The notes under the pieces: generated by a model | Told to the model about the DNA's origin: nothing | Databases searched by the model: none | What the model saw: the letters and a program-made list of their open reading frames with translations, nothing else | In this document: piece after piece, positions 47,601 to 60,568 of the stretch | Numbering within the stretch: position 1 is the stretch's first letter | How the letters are laid out: each line of letters opens with the position of its first letter | Origin: Mansonella perstans | Lineage: Eukaryota > Nematoda > Chromadorea > Rhabditida > Onchocercidae | Assembly: GCA_037074765.1 (NCBI GenBank) | Contig: JBAMDO010000003.1 | Location: 186,001-250,000, forward strand | Reading direction: 5' to 3' | DNA length: 64,000 nucleotides | Made by a program: the position numbers and the translations under genes

Positions 47601-50600
47601 ATTTGTTTATTTTTCTTTAAGTTATTCCTGTTAAGTTATCTTTGAATTCAAAAAATAGAGTTGTTTTTAAATGAATTATTTCAAAATTTTGATTTAATTC
47701 ATTTTATTTTCAAGACATGAGGAACTAAAGAAGATGGAAGAAAGTGCGAAGAAAAATGTTGTAAGTTTGGAAAAAAAAGTGCAGTCTGCTCTGATTTATG
47801 ATTATTTCACATACGGTAGCTTACCCTGTAAGTTTTTCTCTTGCTCTATCGTTTCAATAGATAAAATAATATTCCCACTAACACAAATTTTCTTGAAAAA
47901 TATATTTAAAATAAATGCTTAAGATACTAAATAGATTTATATCTTTCATTGCTGCAAATCATTCTAAAATATGCCTTAATTGGTAAATGAATATAGATTC
48001 CAACTGCCGTTCGGTATCGATATCGGGTCGTTTAGTAATGCAATGCAGCGTAAGCGATTGGCGTAATTATCGAGCTGTTCGTGAAGAAAGGCACCATAAA
48101 CTTGTGACAAATGCTAAACGAAATGCAGCTAAGAATGTCTGTCTTTTAAGTTAGAAAAAATTAATTTGGTAGCTGATTAAAATTTAAGGGTCAATTTTCA
48201 AGCAAAAATTTTTTAGCATAATTTAAAACTGTTTTTATGATATAATGTAGGTGTTTGAAATCATTCGACGGAAATTTGGTTGATAAAGTACCAGGACTGA
48301 TGTTTCTAAGAAATGCCAATGATTATAAACTTATTTTTACATTTGGTTTTAAGGTATTGAAAAGTTCCTTTTTTAAGCAAAGATCTTTAGTGGAAATGTA
48401 GTCGGTGAAATGTGTTCACTGATATATATTGATAAAAAATATTTGAACCAGTTTTTGAATTCTATTGTTTTTCCGTAATATGTATCAGAATTTGAGTTTC
48501 ATGACTCATAGTTTTTGATTTTTTTATTTCGTTAAATTTAAGTAAAACAGATTGGTTAATATTAAAGTTGAATATTCGGAATATGGAGCTATTGTAATAT
48601 GTCGTATTTGATAGGTGAGTTTGTAGTTTGTTTGTGAGTTTCTATAGAATACACACTGCAGATACCAAAATATAAGCAGAGTGTTGTGGAAAATTTGAAC
48701 GATTCTTATGAACTAACAATATTTCTGGAAAAACTGGAGCTCATGAAAGAGATGAACATGGATGAACCAATTGGCAAGCCAGTTTATCCACGAAAGCTGT
48801 AAATTATAGGCCTAAAATTTAGAGTCTTTGTACAAAGCTTAAGTAAATATTGGAATTTTCGATATTTTTTCTGAGAATGATAGTGTCAAGAATTCTCGAT
48901 GTTAATAATGTCGAATACTTTTCAGATCATCTTCAACCAATAAACTTCTGGAGAATTATTTGGGCAGTAGTTGGCCAAACAAAACATTATGTGAAAGCAG
49001 TTATTGTCATGCCATCCTTCCTACGCCGGAGCATCTCCCTCAACTTTTCTTAAGTCCGGACAACAAAGGATTCAAGTGATCTTTCGATATTGATTATGTA
49101 TTGGATTTTCTTTTAAATGATAACTGTTAATTGTTTTTTATCGTTTTATTAAACCAGATCATCTGATTTACTTGGCAAATATCTTGGCTTGAACGATGAT
49201 GAAGAACATCCTCTACCATGGTATCCACCTGTTTGTGGCATTCACATATCTGAGGAATCTTCACCAGCTATACTTAAGGTAATTTTACATCAGTTTAATG
49301 TTTAATTTCAAATAAAAAATCCTTTCTAGTACCAATTAATAACGGGTTCTTAGTCAAATAAGGGTTCTTAGTCAAAATTTTTGAATATCATGAGTGATTT
49401 CAAAACTTTGGAGACTGTGCTTAAACACTTTACTTTTTCCGTGTTTTCTTTGTCTGATGTTAACATCCCATAGTTTATCGACTGTTTCAGCAGAAAATTT
49501 TTTAGCTACCTAGTATTCGTGCAGCTGCAGCGCGTGGTCCTTCACTGAAGTTCGCGGAAGATAAGCTTCGAACAGTATTTTTGAAAATTATGGATGATAA
49601 TATTACTGAAGCAGATATCGCGCAACGTATTGGAACTCTTATGAAATACGTCAGTTTTTTTTATGCTCCAAATATTTATTGTTTTTTCCCATGGACAGAA
49701 TTAATTCAGTGCTTAGTTTGGCTAAGTGTTTGTATTTTCATTTTGATTAAATTTGAATTTGAATCTAACTGATTTGCAGAAAATCGGACCGCAGTGGTTG
49801 GTTTACAACTTAGCAGCTTTGTATTGGCGGATTTTCGGCGCACCAGGTGAAGCAATTACGTGTCTTCGTGCAGCATTACAAATACAGGTTTAAAGATTTT
49901 TTTTTTCTGGAATTCTGTTGCTATCATAAATTACGAAATGCTATTGTAATCACATACGATTTGAATGTTGTATTAATTAGGATTTCAGAATTGAAGGTAT
50001 GACTAATTCAGATTAATATCTTCAAATTGTGAGAAGATTGGATTTCATATCAGATTCTTCAATTTTTAAATTCTTACATCAATATTTTGTATTTTTCATA
50101 ATTTTTTTAAAATCATTTTCAAAAACATAATATTACTCTCTATAAATATATACATAGCTTATCATAATATATTTATTGCTAGTAATCTCTGACTTACAAA
50201 TATATGGTGCTATTTATAGTTTTATTAGCTGTTCATTTCTTTTAATTTCTATCTTAATCTTTATGTTACCTTAGTTCTTTTAGTTTGTCTTTTTTTTTTT
50301 TTTTATTTTTTCATTGAAACAATCTATTTTGTTTAATCTTATTGTTTATCTGTTTAATCATCTTCATATCATTTATCAGTAATGCTTATCTTCTCATTAT
50401 TGGCTTGATATTTATTAACTTAACCATATCTCATGTACACATGTTTTCCTCTTACTATTTATTTGATTTTAAATTGTTTTGAAGTTAGCAAATGTAAAAC
50501 AGGTTGTCCTCCTTTCCATTCCTTACTTTCATTATATTCAGTCCGAACGATACGCAGATGTTGCACTGGTCCAGCTAGCGCAGATTGTTCTCCGTTCTGG

Positions 50601-53600
50601 TGCCAATTTTGATGATCGTCTAAGCGATGCTGCAGTTTTGTTAAATAGTGCTATGCATGTTGATCCAAATGAGGTTTATGTTCTCTTCTTTGTAGTTTTC
50701 CAATTATAAGTTCAATTCTTATGATTTTATTTATAATAGTAAAAACATAATCAGAGGTAATTTTAATAGAAATCAAACAGCGCATTTTTTAATTTCAATC
50801 TAAATTAAAATATTGATTTCAAGTTGAATTAAAATAATTAAGAGAATAATCAGAACTGATCATTATTTAATGTCTTGATTTCAAACAATTGAAAATAAAC
50901 CTTGTGAGTTAGAATTTGCTTTTGCATCACAGTACTTAATGACTTTTTTTTACCTCACATTACTTAAGTCTGAGAATAGTGGCTTATTTTTTTCTTTTTT
51001 GATTTTCTTTCCTTTAAATGCGAAAAAAAAAATGAAAAAAAAAAACCATTCTTCCCTTTAAACATGAAAAAAAAAGTAAAATTGACCAAGTATGCAATAT
51101 ATAAACAATTTCTTTCGTAGTTATTGATCATCAAATGCTACTAATTCAATATATTTTAAATTAATATTTAGCTTAAACATACAGTTCTTCAGAACTAGAC
51201 AGGAAACTAACACATTATGTAATATTTTGTTATTTAATATTCTCAAAATTTCTTAAAAATCATTTTTTTTTTTAATTTTAACTTTGAAAGTTTTCAGCCT
51301 ATAACACATTTTTTGATGGGAATTATAAGAATTTTACAAAAAAAGCATATCACTGCATTAGCACATATTCGTGCTGCAGTTACTCTGGATCCGTTATTTC
51401 ATCCAGCTGTTTCCATGCTTCTTGCATTGAAATGTTTAAATAAAGTAAGGACTTTATCATTGAAATGTTTAAATAAAGTAAGGACTTTATCAGTATTTTT
51501 ATCAGACTATTTGTATAATTATTGTTATGCTTAACCGTTCCTTAGTTTAATTTTTTACATTTTTCTGTATTTTTCGAAATTTTTTAGTTGATTCCCTTGG
51601 TCTTTTTCCACATTTTTTTAAAGTTTCAGTAATTTTTTTTTTTGATAAATTGATTCAAAGCAAAGATATGCACTGATTTTGCATATATTTCCTGTATCAT
51701 AGCCGATTTATGCAGCAAAATTTGAGTGAAAAATGTAAGATATAAGGAAATGAAATAAATACTTGCGAAAAAATATATCTTTATTAATTTAGAATAAACA
51801 GGGATTGATTGGTGAGCGGCTACATTTACGTTGTTGTTCCCAAGCGAAATCAAATGTTTATTGTCTTGGTATTCGCAGCGACCGGTGTTTCACGGTGTCC
51901 AAGAAAGGTGCATTTATAGGAATAACTTGCGCCGTAGACTCTGAAAGGAAAGAGGAGGTTATCTGTTGTTATTCATCTTACTGATTTATCTTATGTTCTA
52001 CCCTTATATTACTTATATATCACAATAAAAAATTACACTTTATTAAAACCATTATTTACAACTATCAAAAAATTCACAATTAAAAACTAAATATCACAAA
52101 ATTCACTTACGACATATAAATGAGCTTCAATCTTAGGTCTCTACAGGCCAGGTTTGAAAGTGGTGAATAGTTTAGTTATTTTATACAATGTACTCTCCTA
52201 TGCAATTGATAAACAAACAGCTGAAGCAGCGGTTAAATTTGCGGAATTAGTACATTGAAAATATTTGTTTCAGGATTCTTGCAGGCGTGCTTTTTCTTTT
52301 GCACCTTTTATCTTACCGGTAGCTCCAATCAACCTGAAAGGTATGGATTATTTTTATATTGCTAGGCATTATTATCATGTACAATTCATTTCATTAAATG
52401 ATAAATTTCAAGGGATTTCTCATCAGGGAAATAGCTAGTTATTTTTGTTTAGAATGATGTTAGTTGAGATTATATCCAAAAATGATCTTGTGATTCAGAT
52501 GCTTATATTTATGATCGAATTTCCTAATTTATCCAAAATTTACAAAAAAAAAGATCAATAACTTTTTTTTCTTTTTTTTAATGCGAAATGTAGAACAATG
52601 ATACTGAAGTGAAATAATCCAGTAATTTTGCAAACAATTTCGTTATTTCATTGCAATTTTCAAACTGAAGCAGTTGTGCCTATCAAAGAAGATTGTTTAA
52701 TTATTAATTTCACATTTAATTTTGTTTTCCTTTGCAGAAGCCAAAGCAAAAATACGAAAACAGTTGATCAAACAAACGAAAATTGCTGAGCGAGAGACAA
52801 ATATACCTCATCAAAATGTTTCTGACGAGGTTTTATTCTTCATTCTTTCACTGATATTTTTTTTGTTTTCTTGTTCATAATCCATCATTAAATGATAGTA
52901 GGTTATTAGAAGTATATTTCCATCGAGAAAATATTATATCATTATCTAATTCATTTATTTTCTTGTATTTTTATCAATGCAAATATATGCTATTATCTTA
53001 GCATTGGTTTTTTTCATCGATTAATGATAGGTTAGAATAATCTTGATCATAATTACATTTCTGTCTTTTGCGAATTTAATCGGAAATGCATTTTTGAATA
53101 TGGATATTTGAGATTCCTTTGGATTATGGAGCTGAAGAAAGTTTTCGGAAAATCCAGAAAATGATCCCGCCTTCAACAGAAAAATTCTTACAAAGCGAAG
53201 TATACTCCTATTTTTGATTTGTTAAAGCCAACCATTGCAAAATGAATCTGTTTTGGTGTGCTATACATACGAATCTATGTTACTTTTTTTTGATTAAATC
53301 ACGACTTCGTTATTTTGATTCTTCTAAAAAGAAATATTTATGAGAAAGATAGCGATTTGATAATTGCAAAATTTAGGTTCGATTTCCGGAAAACTATATG
53401 CTGAAGGAAACCGAAATGATTGATTCTTGGGATGTGGACGTGTATGTTGATAAAATAATTGTGCCAGAGGTAAGATGACCTTGTATGCAACGAAGTACTG
53501 GTATTCCTTTAACTATTATATTTAATTTTATCATCTAAATATTGTTTTGACATGTTAGCTTTCAGTGTATAAAATCTACTAGTCTTTTTAGTTTTTATAC

Positions 53601-56116
53601 CTTTTTTAATTGTAGTATTTTAATACTTTTTCCTTAATAATTTTTGTTTTATTGGAGGGAAATCTTACTTTGATGCATGTTCCGGAATGGCGAAAAATGG
53701 TTGCTTTCGACATCCCACTTCCTGAAGTATGAACATTTCTATTTCATAAATTTCTATTAACTGGATGAATAAATGGATGTAATTTTTCTTTATCGTCTGA
53801 AATCTGAAAACTCACGAAAGTAAAACCTTGAGCTTGAGCCCAAAATGAACGTATTTTGGTTGCAGATCTTACCGTTGCCATTCAAATATCAAATTACAAG
53901 TGGTTTCCCGCATATGCCACTGCCATCAAAACGTGCACCAAATAGTAATTTTTGTTCGAACACTAAAATGGTATGTAATTTAAGCGCTATGAAAAGTATT
54001 TCAATTTAATGATTCCTGACAAAGCTAGCTGATATTGCATAAAATGGCACATTTTATTTCTGTATCGTTTTCAATAGTAGGTGATGATGGCATTGTCGAC
54101 TATTAATCAGAAATAGCCAGATTGGCAAATAGTAAGATTGAGCAATGAACGTATGGTAACAATGTTTAGAAGGAACTATTGTTGTATGTTGCGCTACATC
54201 GATGATAGTGTACTGATAATTTCTGATTTAAATAGGTATCCTGGCTCATTCATTAAGAAGAAAAAATTTGAAATAGCTAGAAACTCTTGTTATTGTTTCT
54301 TAAGTTACAAAGTTAATCATATTTAAATTTTATATTCTTATTTATTGAGGAATTTAAAACTCGAATCGTTTCCAAGAAAGCGGGACATTGATCAATTTTC
54401 AGAGCTTGGCGATTATTCGAGAACAGAGCACATCAACATGGCTATCGGTAACGGCTAAAGGAGTAAATCTGGGCGAATTCATCGATTTCCAGGCACCAGT
54501 TGATTTGAACGAAGATTTTGAACCAGTTTGCCCAGAATCGCAGTCACCTTCATCGCTTCTTACTCTTGATCATCTACCAGCTTATCATTTTCGTCATCAG
54601 TTCATTCATTACAAACCTGAAAAAGGATTAACTGATGTAGGTCTTAAATTTCTATCAGGAAAGATTGACCAGCTATTTATGTGTCATAAATTGTTTTTTA
54701 AAATCGGTACATCAGAAATATGCTTATGTCATTGTTTTTTTCTTTTTTTGCTGAAGAACTAATGATTTTATAATCATCATTTGGTATACTGAAGTATTTT
54801 TTATGACTGTATAATTTTAAGGCATTTCTGAAATTAGGCAAAGAAAAAGAACGAATTGAGATGGTTGCCAAAAGATTGAAAGATGCAATGGCATTGTCAA
54901 TTACAGAGAGCAAGTTTTTTTTTTCTTTTCTTTAAAAGGTATGTGGAAACCAATCTTGTTATCTCCACTGTTAATATTTGTGATTTCCATAATACAAAAT
55001 CTTTGACTTTAATTCGATAGCTTCTTTGAAGATTGTCAAAGTTGCGGAATGCTATTTAGATATTGAGCTTAAATAATTTTTTGTATATTAGGTATTACAG
55101 GTATTGTCATTTCTAGATAAGGATGGTGTACACTGGTCGTTATCAACTGCTTCAGCTTTGTATTGGCGTGTAAAAGGTGATGCTGTGAATGCATTGAAAT
55201 GTCTTAGACAATCACTGAATTCAGCACCAGCAGATATGAGAGTAATTTTTTTGTTTCTTCGGGATAAGGGATGAACATACATAAATAAATGTGCAGTTCT
55301 GATTTAAGGAATGCTTAATTTTTACACTTTTTTTTTGCAAAATATGTGAATTAGTCTGTAAGCTTTTTGATTCCGGAAGACAGGATGGAAGTTAGCGATC
55401 AAAATAATAATTTTGCAGAATATCAAATAGATGCAATACCGGAGTATTTGAGAGCTTATAATTTATAATTCAAACTCATTAGCAGTTGCCTAGATAAACT
55501 GTATTTTTTCAGGACGTAGCTTTGGTCAGTATGGCTAATATATATCAGCAAGCAGGGTTTTTACATAGTGCTTTGATTGCTGGTGGCTTTGCGCTAAAGA
55601 TTTCACCCAAACTTGTTGCAATACATTTTTCTCTAGCTAATATTTATGCTTCATTGGTAAGTTGTTAAAAAATTTTGCTTTGCATTGCTTTAGATGCAAA
55701 TTTAAATATATTATCTGATGCTGGTGCTAAATTTTTTTTATTTCTGAGTTGTTATTCATTTTTAATCTTTAAAGATAATATTACTCACATATGAATTATA
55801 TTTATCATTCTCAGTAGCTATAAGGATAGGCAGGGGAAAAGTATTGCTTTTATTGTCATATCATATTAATATTCATTTTTAATTTAAAAGTATCCAAAAT
55901 CAAAAGTTATTGTTACAAAATAGAAATGAAAATTATATCCGAAAAGTGTTAATGCAGAGGTAGAGTTTCAGAAAAATTTCAATCAAATTGCAGGAAAAAT
56001 ATCAGCATGCCTTAATGTTTTATTATTCGACCTTATCCATGCAATCTAACTTTGAACCAGCAAAGGAACGAATTCGTACAATTTACTGTTTTGCTAAAAA
56101 TTCATCTCTACAATAG
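44691..56116 (+). CDS. Tetratricopeptide repeat protein 17 (TTC17) homologue
   Basis: About 30 exons. Well-supported ones include 44691-44810, 45257-45367, 45543-45691, 46005-46116, 46295-46411, 46493-46602, 46876-46960, 47030-47173, 47466-47566, 47715-47827, 48662-48798, 48926-49075, 49158-49278, 49506-49649, 49780-49887, 50542-50673, 51298-51444, 51793-51957, 52274-52340, 52738-52829, 53377-53469, 53658-53726, 53866-53970, 54403-54636, 54822-54909, 55117-55241, 55513-55656 and 55994-56116. An N-terminal hydrophobic segment is followed by the TTC17 hallmark THWVVTDDG; then TPR-like units (AALYWRIKGDAPKAMECFRR, NLAALYWRIFGAPGEAITCL, ASALYWRVKGDAVNALKCLR), LFLSPDNKGF and the C-terminal block LMFYYSTLSMQSNFEPAKER. 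Predicted length is about 1,200 residues (human 1,141). Human TTC17 is linked to actin and ciliogenesis. Exons near 47997-48150 and 48251-48353 are real-looking but their junction phase is unresolved. Confidence 0.9.
51425..51490. repeat. Exact 33-bp tandem duplication spanning a 5' splice site of TTC17
   Basis: Copy 1 is 51425-51457 and copy 2 is 51458-51490, identical, starting CATTGAAATGTTTAAATAAA and running through the donor GTAAGG into intron sequence. The unit is 11 codons, so both donors (51445 and 51478) keep the frame. Confidence 0.9.
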
Positions 56117-57124
56117 TCATGCTGTTTTTTTTTTTCTTTTAAATTGTTGATGTGTACTCAAACTTTTTAAAGCAATGTTTCATCTTTATAAATAGATTAT
56201 CTATTAATTAAAAAGAATTCTTTAAAATCTATTTTTGATTTTTTTTTTTTTTTTGTTAATTTTGCTTAATGTTACTTAACTGAGATATTGTAGAGAAGAG
56301 AAACTTATGTACTTTGATTATTCTGTCTTCTTACATAATTCATTTCAATGTAAAGTATAATATTATATAACTTCTTGCATGGTAATGATAATAATAGGAG
56401 CAATTTCGACAGCTTTATAAAATAAATTGAATTAATCCATTAATGTAATGCGATGTATCATGTATAGAAATTAATAATCTTTGCAGTATTTTTTATTATA
56501 TTATTATTATTAATCGAATCATTTTGTTCATTTCACTGTTGTTTCATTGTAGTCTTAATTAATGCTGCATTATTACGTTCCAAGGTTAATTACGATGTTC
56601 TATCAATTAACCAATTATTACATCCTATTAATTATGTAATCATTTCGTGTAATTAATATTGTATAACTTGCCACTGGTACAGTTATAATATAGATCATCA
56701 TAAATCTTTTTTTCAACAATCAATCGTTTCCAAAAAATGATAATCATACAATCATTTTATTGGGGAATAAGATATTAAATTTTTTTCAATGTCAGTTTCA
56801 TATGATTTTCAATTATTATATTCATTGTGTTTGTTTTATTTGTTTCCTAAGATTATTGTATTGTTGTGATCTAATTTGAAATAAACTTGAAATTTTTTGA
56901 AATAAATGATTCTGATGAAAATTGATAATCATATAAAATGGTTATTTGAAATATATATTCTTTGTTTGTTTCAAAAAATACCGATAATAATTTACAAGCA
57001 CGAATTTAATGAATTAAATGATATGAAATTTTGGTTGAATAGGATTTGATAATAAGATATCGGAGGAATTGTTTTGTAATTATTTGAAATATTTTGATCT
57101 TTTCTATCGATTTATTTTCATCTC
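56117..57124. other. Spacer between TTC17 and the BTB gene
   Basis: About 1 kb of AT-rich 3' UTR and intergenic DNA with no gene seen. Both flanking genes are on the + strand; the gap is too long to claim an operon from sequence alone. Confidence 0.5.
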
Positions 57125-57174
57125 AGGTTCTATGGCTAATAACTGAGTCAGTGGTATAAACTCAACAAGTAGTA

Positions 57175-60100
57175 ATGTCGAATGCAATGAAAAGTGGATC
57201 AGGTAATTGTCGTTTCCTATATTTTCCGAAATTATATCCAAACTTTAAGTAAAATATTGATTACAGTTCCATTTATTTGTATGATCAAAATAGTAATTCA
57301 TTCAAGTAAAATATGATCAAAGTAATTTCAAAAGTAATTCATTCAAATAAAATATATAGATTAGTATGAAAGTAATATTTGAGAAAATGGGGTGATTTAT
57401 TTATTTACTATTCAAAAAATTTTTTTGTATTTTAAAGGTGTTCGACAAGGAGATGGAACGCAGGATATGTCACCTGTTGAAGATATATCAAATCTTCAGT
57501 GCGTGAATTTGGAAGCTAACACTAGTGGTGACAATGTTCAGCAATCTCTAACATCTACCAGTTGTGTAACAGTTCGTAACGGTGAATGCTACAATCAACA
57601 GGTTAATGTTTTTTTTTTGTCTTTAAATCACGAAGTGTTTTATCTAACTGTTCTCACTTTTAATAAATATTGTAATGAGAAATTTGAAGATTTTTGCGGA
57701 AAATTTGGAAGTTTCACAATCTCAGCTACCACAGAGCATTTCAAAGGTGAAAGAACGATACGATGGTGTAAATATTACCATTCCAGTTGGTGGCACATTA
57801 TCCCGTGCACCACGAAGTAAAATTGGTTAGTATTAATTGAAATTTTAAGATAAGAGAGATTGAAAAATGATTTCTTTATTGTTCTATTCAATTACTTTAG
57901 TTGAAACTATAAAAATTGTGGAATTTCAATCATTTGCCAAACACTTTAGAAATAAAATTTCATGAATTTTAGTGAAACGAAAACCGAATGGAAATAGTTT
58001 TAAATCAACATTAAGAGAACGGAACGCTCCAATGTACCTTAACGAATGGCTTGCTGATGTTCACTTTGTTGTCGGCATTGGCGAAGTTGATATTATGATT
58101 TAAAAATAAATCCAAAGACTTATTTTTTTTTATTTTCATGTAGTTTTTTTACTCCGAATTGTTTAATTTTTTTTTTTAAATCTTAATATTCCGAGAAAAC
58201 TTTTAGAATAGTGAGCGGATTCCGGCTCATTCATATGTTTTGGCGATAGCATCAGCTCCATTTAATGCTATGTTCAATGGTGGATTCGAAAAGAATGATG
58301 AAATTGAGTTACCAGATGTGGAACCAGTTGCCTTCAAAATTTTACTTAAGTTTGTTATTAACGTTCGATATTTCCATAGTACTCATCGCATTTTAGTTTT
58401 TAAATTTCTAAAACTTACAGCATAGCTAATTACAACAATCATTTGAAGCACTGCCATTTTTACATTGTTAATTTTTTTGTAGATATTTGTACTCTGACAA
58501 TATTGAATTGGATTGTTCAAATGCACTCCCTACATTATATGTAGCAAAGAAGTATATGATAACACACTTGGTACAGGCAGCTGTTGATTTTCTTAGTTTC
58601 AATTTGGAAGCAGAAAATGTTTGTTTATTGCTTTCTCAAAGGCAACTATTTGAGGAAGAGGAGGAACTAATCGATAAGTGAGTATTTCCAGGAACATTTT
58701 AATCAAGTGATATGAAATTCATCTCTTCAGCTAATATATTTTAAAAGTCCTAAATTTATTCATTTCTTGATAACTGCAAGACTTGTAGGTCAAAACTTAA
58801 TTATTAAAATCTTTGAGATGCTGGAAATTAGTAGAAGTAGATGCCGAAAGAGTCCTAACATCGAATGCCTTCTGCGATATTGATTTTGTATTATTTGAAG
58901 AAATTTTATCACGTGATACACTTCTTACTCGTGAAAAATTGGTCTATGAAGCAGCTTTGAAATGGTCAAAAGTTGAATGTAAAAGGCAAGTACTTTATTG
59001 AGAACAGTTTTGTAAGCACTGCAATATTTGAAAGTTATAAATTTCATCGAGTTGTATCCTTTAGGATTGTTGCGAATTTCAGACAATTAAACTTTCGTCT
59101 GATTCTATTCTTTCTTCTTTTGCAGGCGGGATCTATCTGTTACACAGGAGAATATGCGGAATGTGCTAAACAATGCTTTGTATCATATTCGTTTTCCCGC
59201 AATGACAATTCATGAATTTGCTAATGGCCCGGCTAAAACTGATTTGCTTACTTGTCAAGTATATTACTTCTAATAGTTTTTTTGGAGTTGATATTGTTTC
59301 CAGTGTTAAACTGCAATAATATATCGCGAATAAAGAAAATCATTAGATTATTTCAGGAAATCAATGACATATTTTTACACTTTGCTGCAGAAGAAAAACC
59401 CCAGTTACCATTCCTAGTAAATAAACGCAATGGCTTACAGTTGCTTTCGTGTCTTCGATTTCAAACAGCTTTAGAAGGGTTGTCTATTTTATAAATAATT
59501 TTTATATTTTGGCAAAATTATCGATTTTTTCCCCAGATTTAACATCCAAATTTTATTTTACATGGAAATTTGAGATTTATTTCGTCAAAAGACTTTTTTG
59601 CAAAATACGGAAACAATTAGTGCGCAGAAAAAATGTATTTTAAAAAGTAAATTCGAATTTATATTCTTGAACATTTCTAGAACCAATCAATGGCGTTATC
59701 GTGGACGATGTGATAGTATTCAATTCCTAGTTGATCGTCGCATATACGTTGCTGGTTATGGCTTATACGGTAGTAGTGAAAGGAATTCACAGTACAAGGT
59801 ATTTTTATGGAAAACTTGCATGAATTTGGGAATTTCATTCATCATTCCAAAGAAAGTTGTTTTATTGAGGAAATCTGATTTTTTGAATTTTTAGGTTAAA
59901 GTGGAACTGAAGAGAGATGATCAAGTGGTGGAAAGTAAGAAGACAGTTCTTTCCTCAACGGGTTATTCAGAACCAATTTTAGTACATTTTGATCATCCTG
60001 TCCAGGTAACTTTTGTGTTTTTCTTTATTATTATTTTTGCTGAATAAAAAATTTCATCTCTTGTCCCTTAATTTTTTTTATAGATTGAGCCAGAGGTCAA

Positions 60101-60568
60101 GCATACAGCATCAGTTATTATGGAAGGCGAAAATTTGAGCTTTTTCGGCCAGGAAGTAAGTTTCTTATTGCATAAAATTGGCGTTCTACCTGTATGTTTG
60201 TGGACTTCTATTGATGAGAAATGAAACCATGATACTATAGAAATTTTAATTATAATTTAGGTAATTTAGTAATTTTGATTAAGTAACTTTTCAGAAATGT
60301 AACCTTTTTGGTACTGTGATGTTCTTACAATTAGTTCGAACTACATTAATATTATAGATTTTCGGATCACTATGCATTTCTGATTGGTCAATTTCTGCAT
60401 TTCAAGTTTTAGGGTATGACTGAAGTTTCGGTTACCATTGATATGGGGCAGAGAAGTGATGAAGAAGAAAATAATGTCGTGAATTTTTATTTCACTCGGT
60501 CAGCTGACAGTAAAAATGGTACAGGTGTTCAGGGCGGTCAAATACCAATTATTGCATTTTATGCGTGA
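57175..60568 (+). CDS. BTB-BACK-PHR protein of the BTBD1/BTBD2 type
   Basis: Exons: 57175-57202, 57438-57601, 57726-57825, 57973-58085, 58207-58349, 58483-58677, 58818-58985, 59126-59258, 59357-59478, 59681-59798, 59895-60005, 60084-60155, 60413-60568; 540 residues (human BTBD2 525). The first 97 residues are polar and not conserved. BTB region about 100-220: [76 protein letters not shown] about 230-345: [58 protein letters not shown] about 380-540: [13 protein letters not shown], then [11 protein letters not shown] at the end. Such proteins act as Cul3 ubiquitin-ligase adaptors; BTBD1/2 bind topoisomerase I in mammals. The intron after 58985 has a GC donor (AAAAG|GCAAGT). A TCTCAG acceptor at 57121-57126 may be a trans-splice site. 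Confidence 0.93.
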
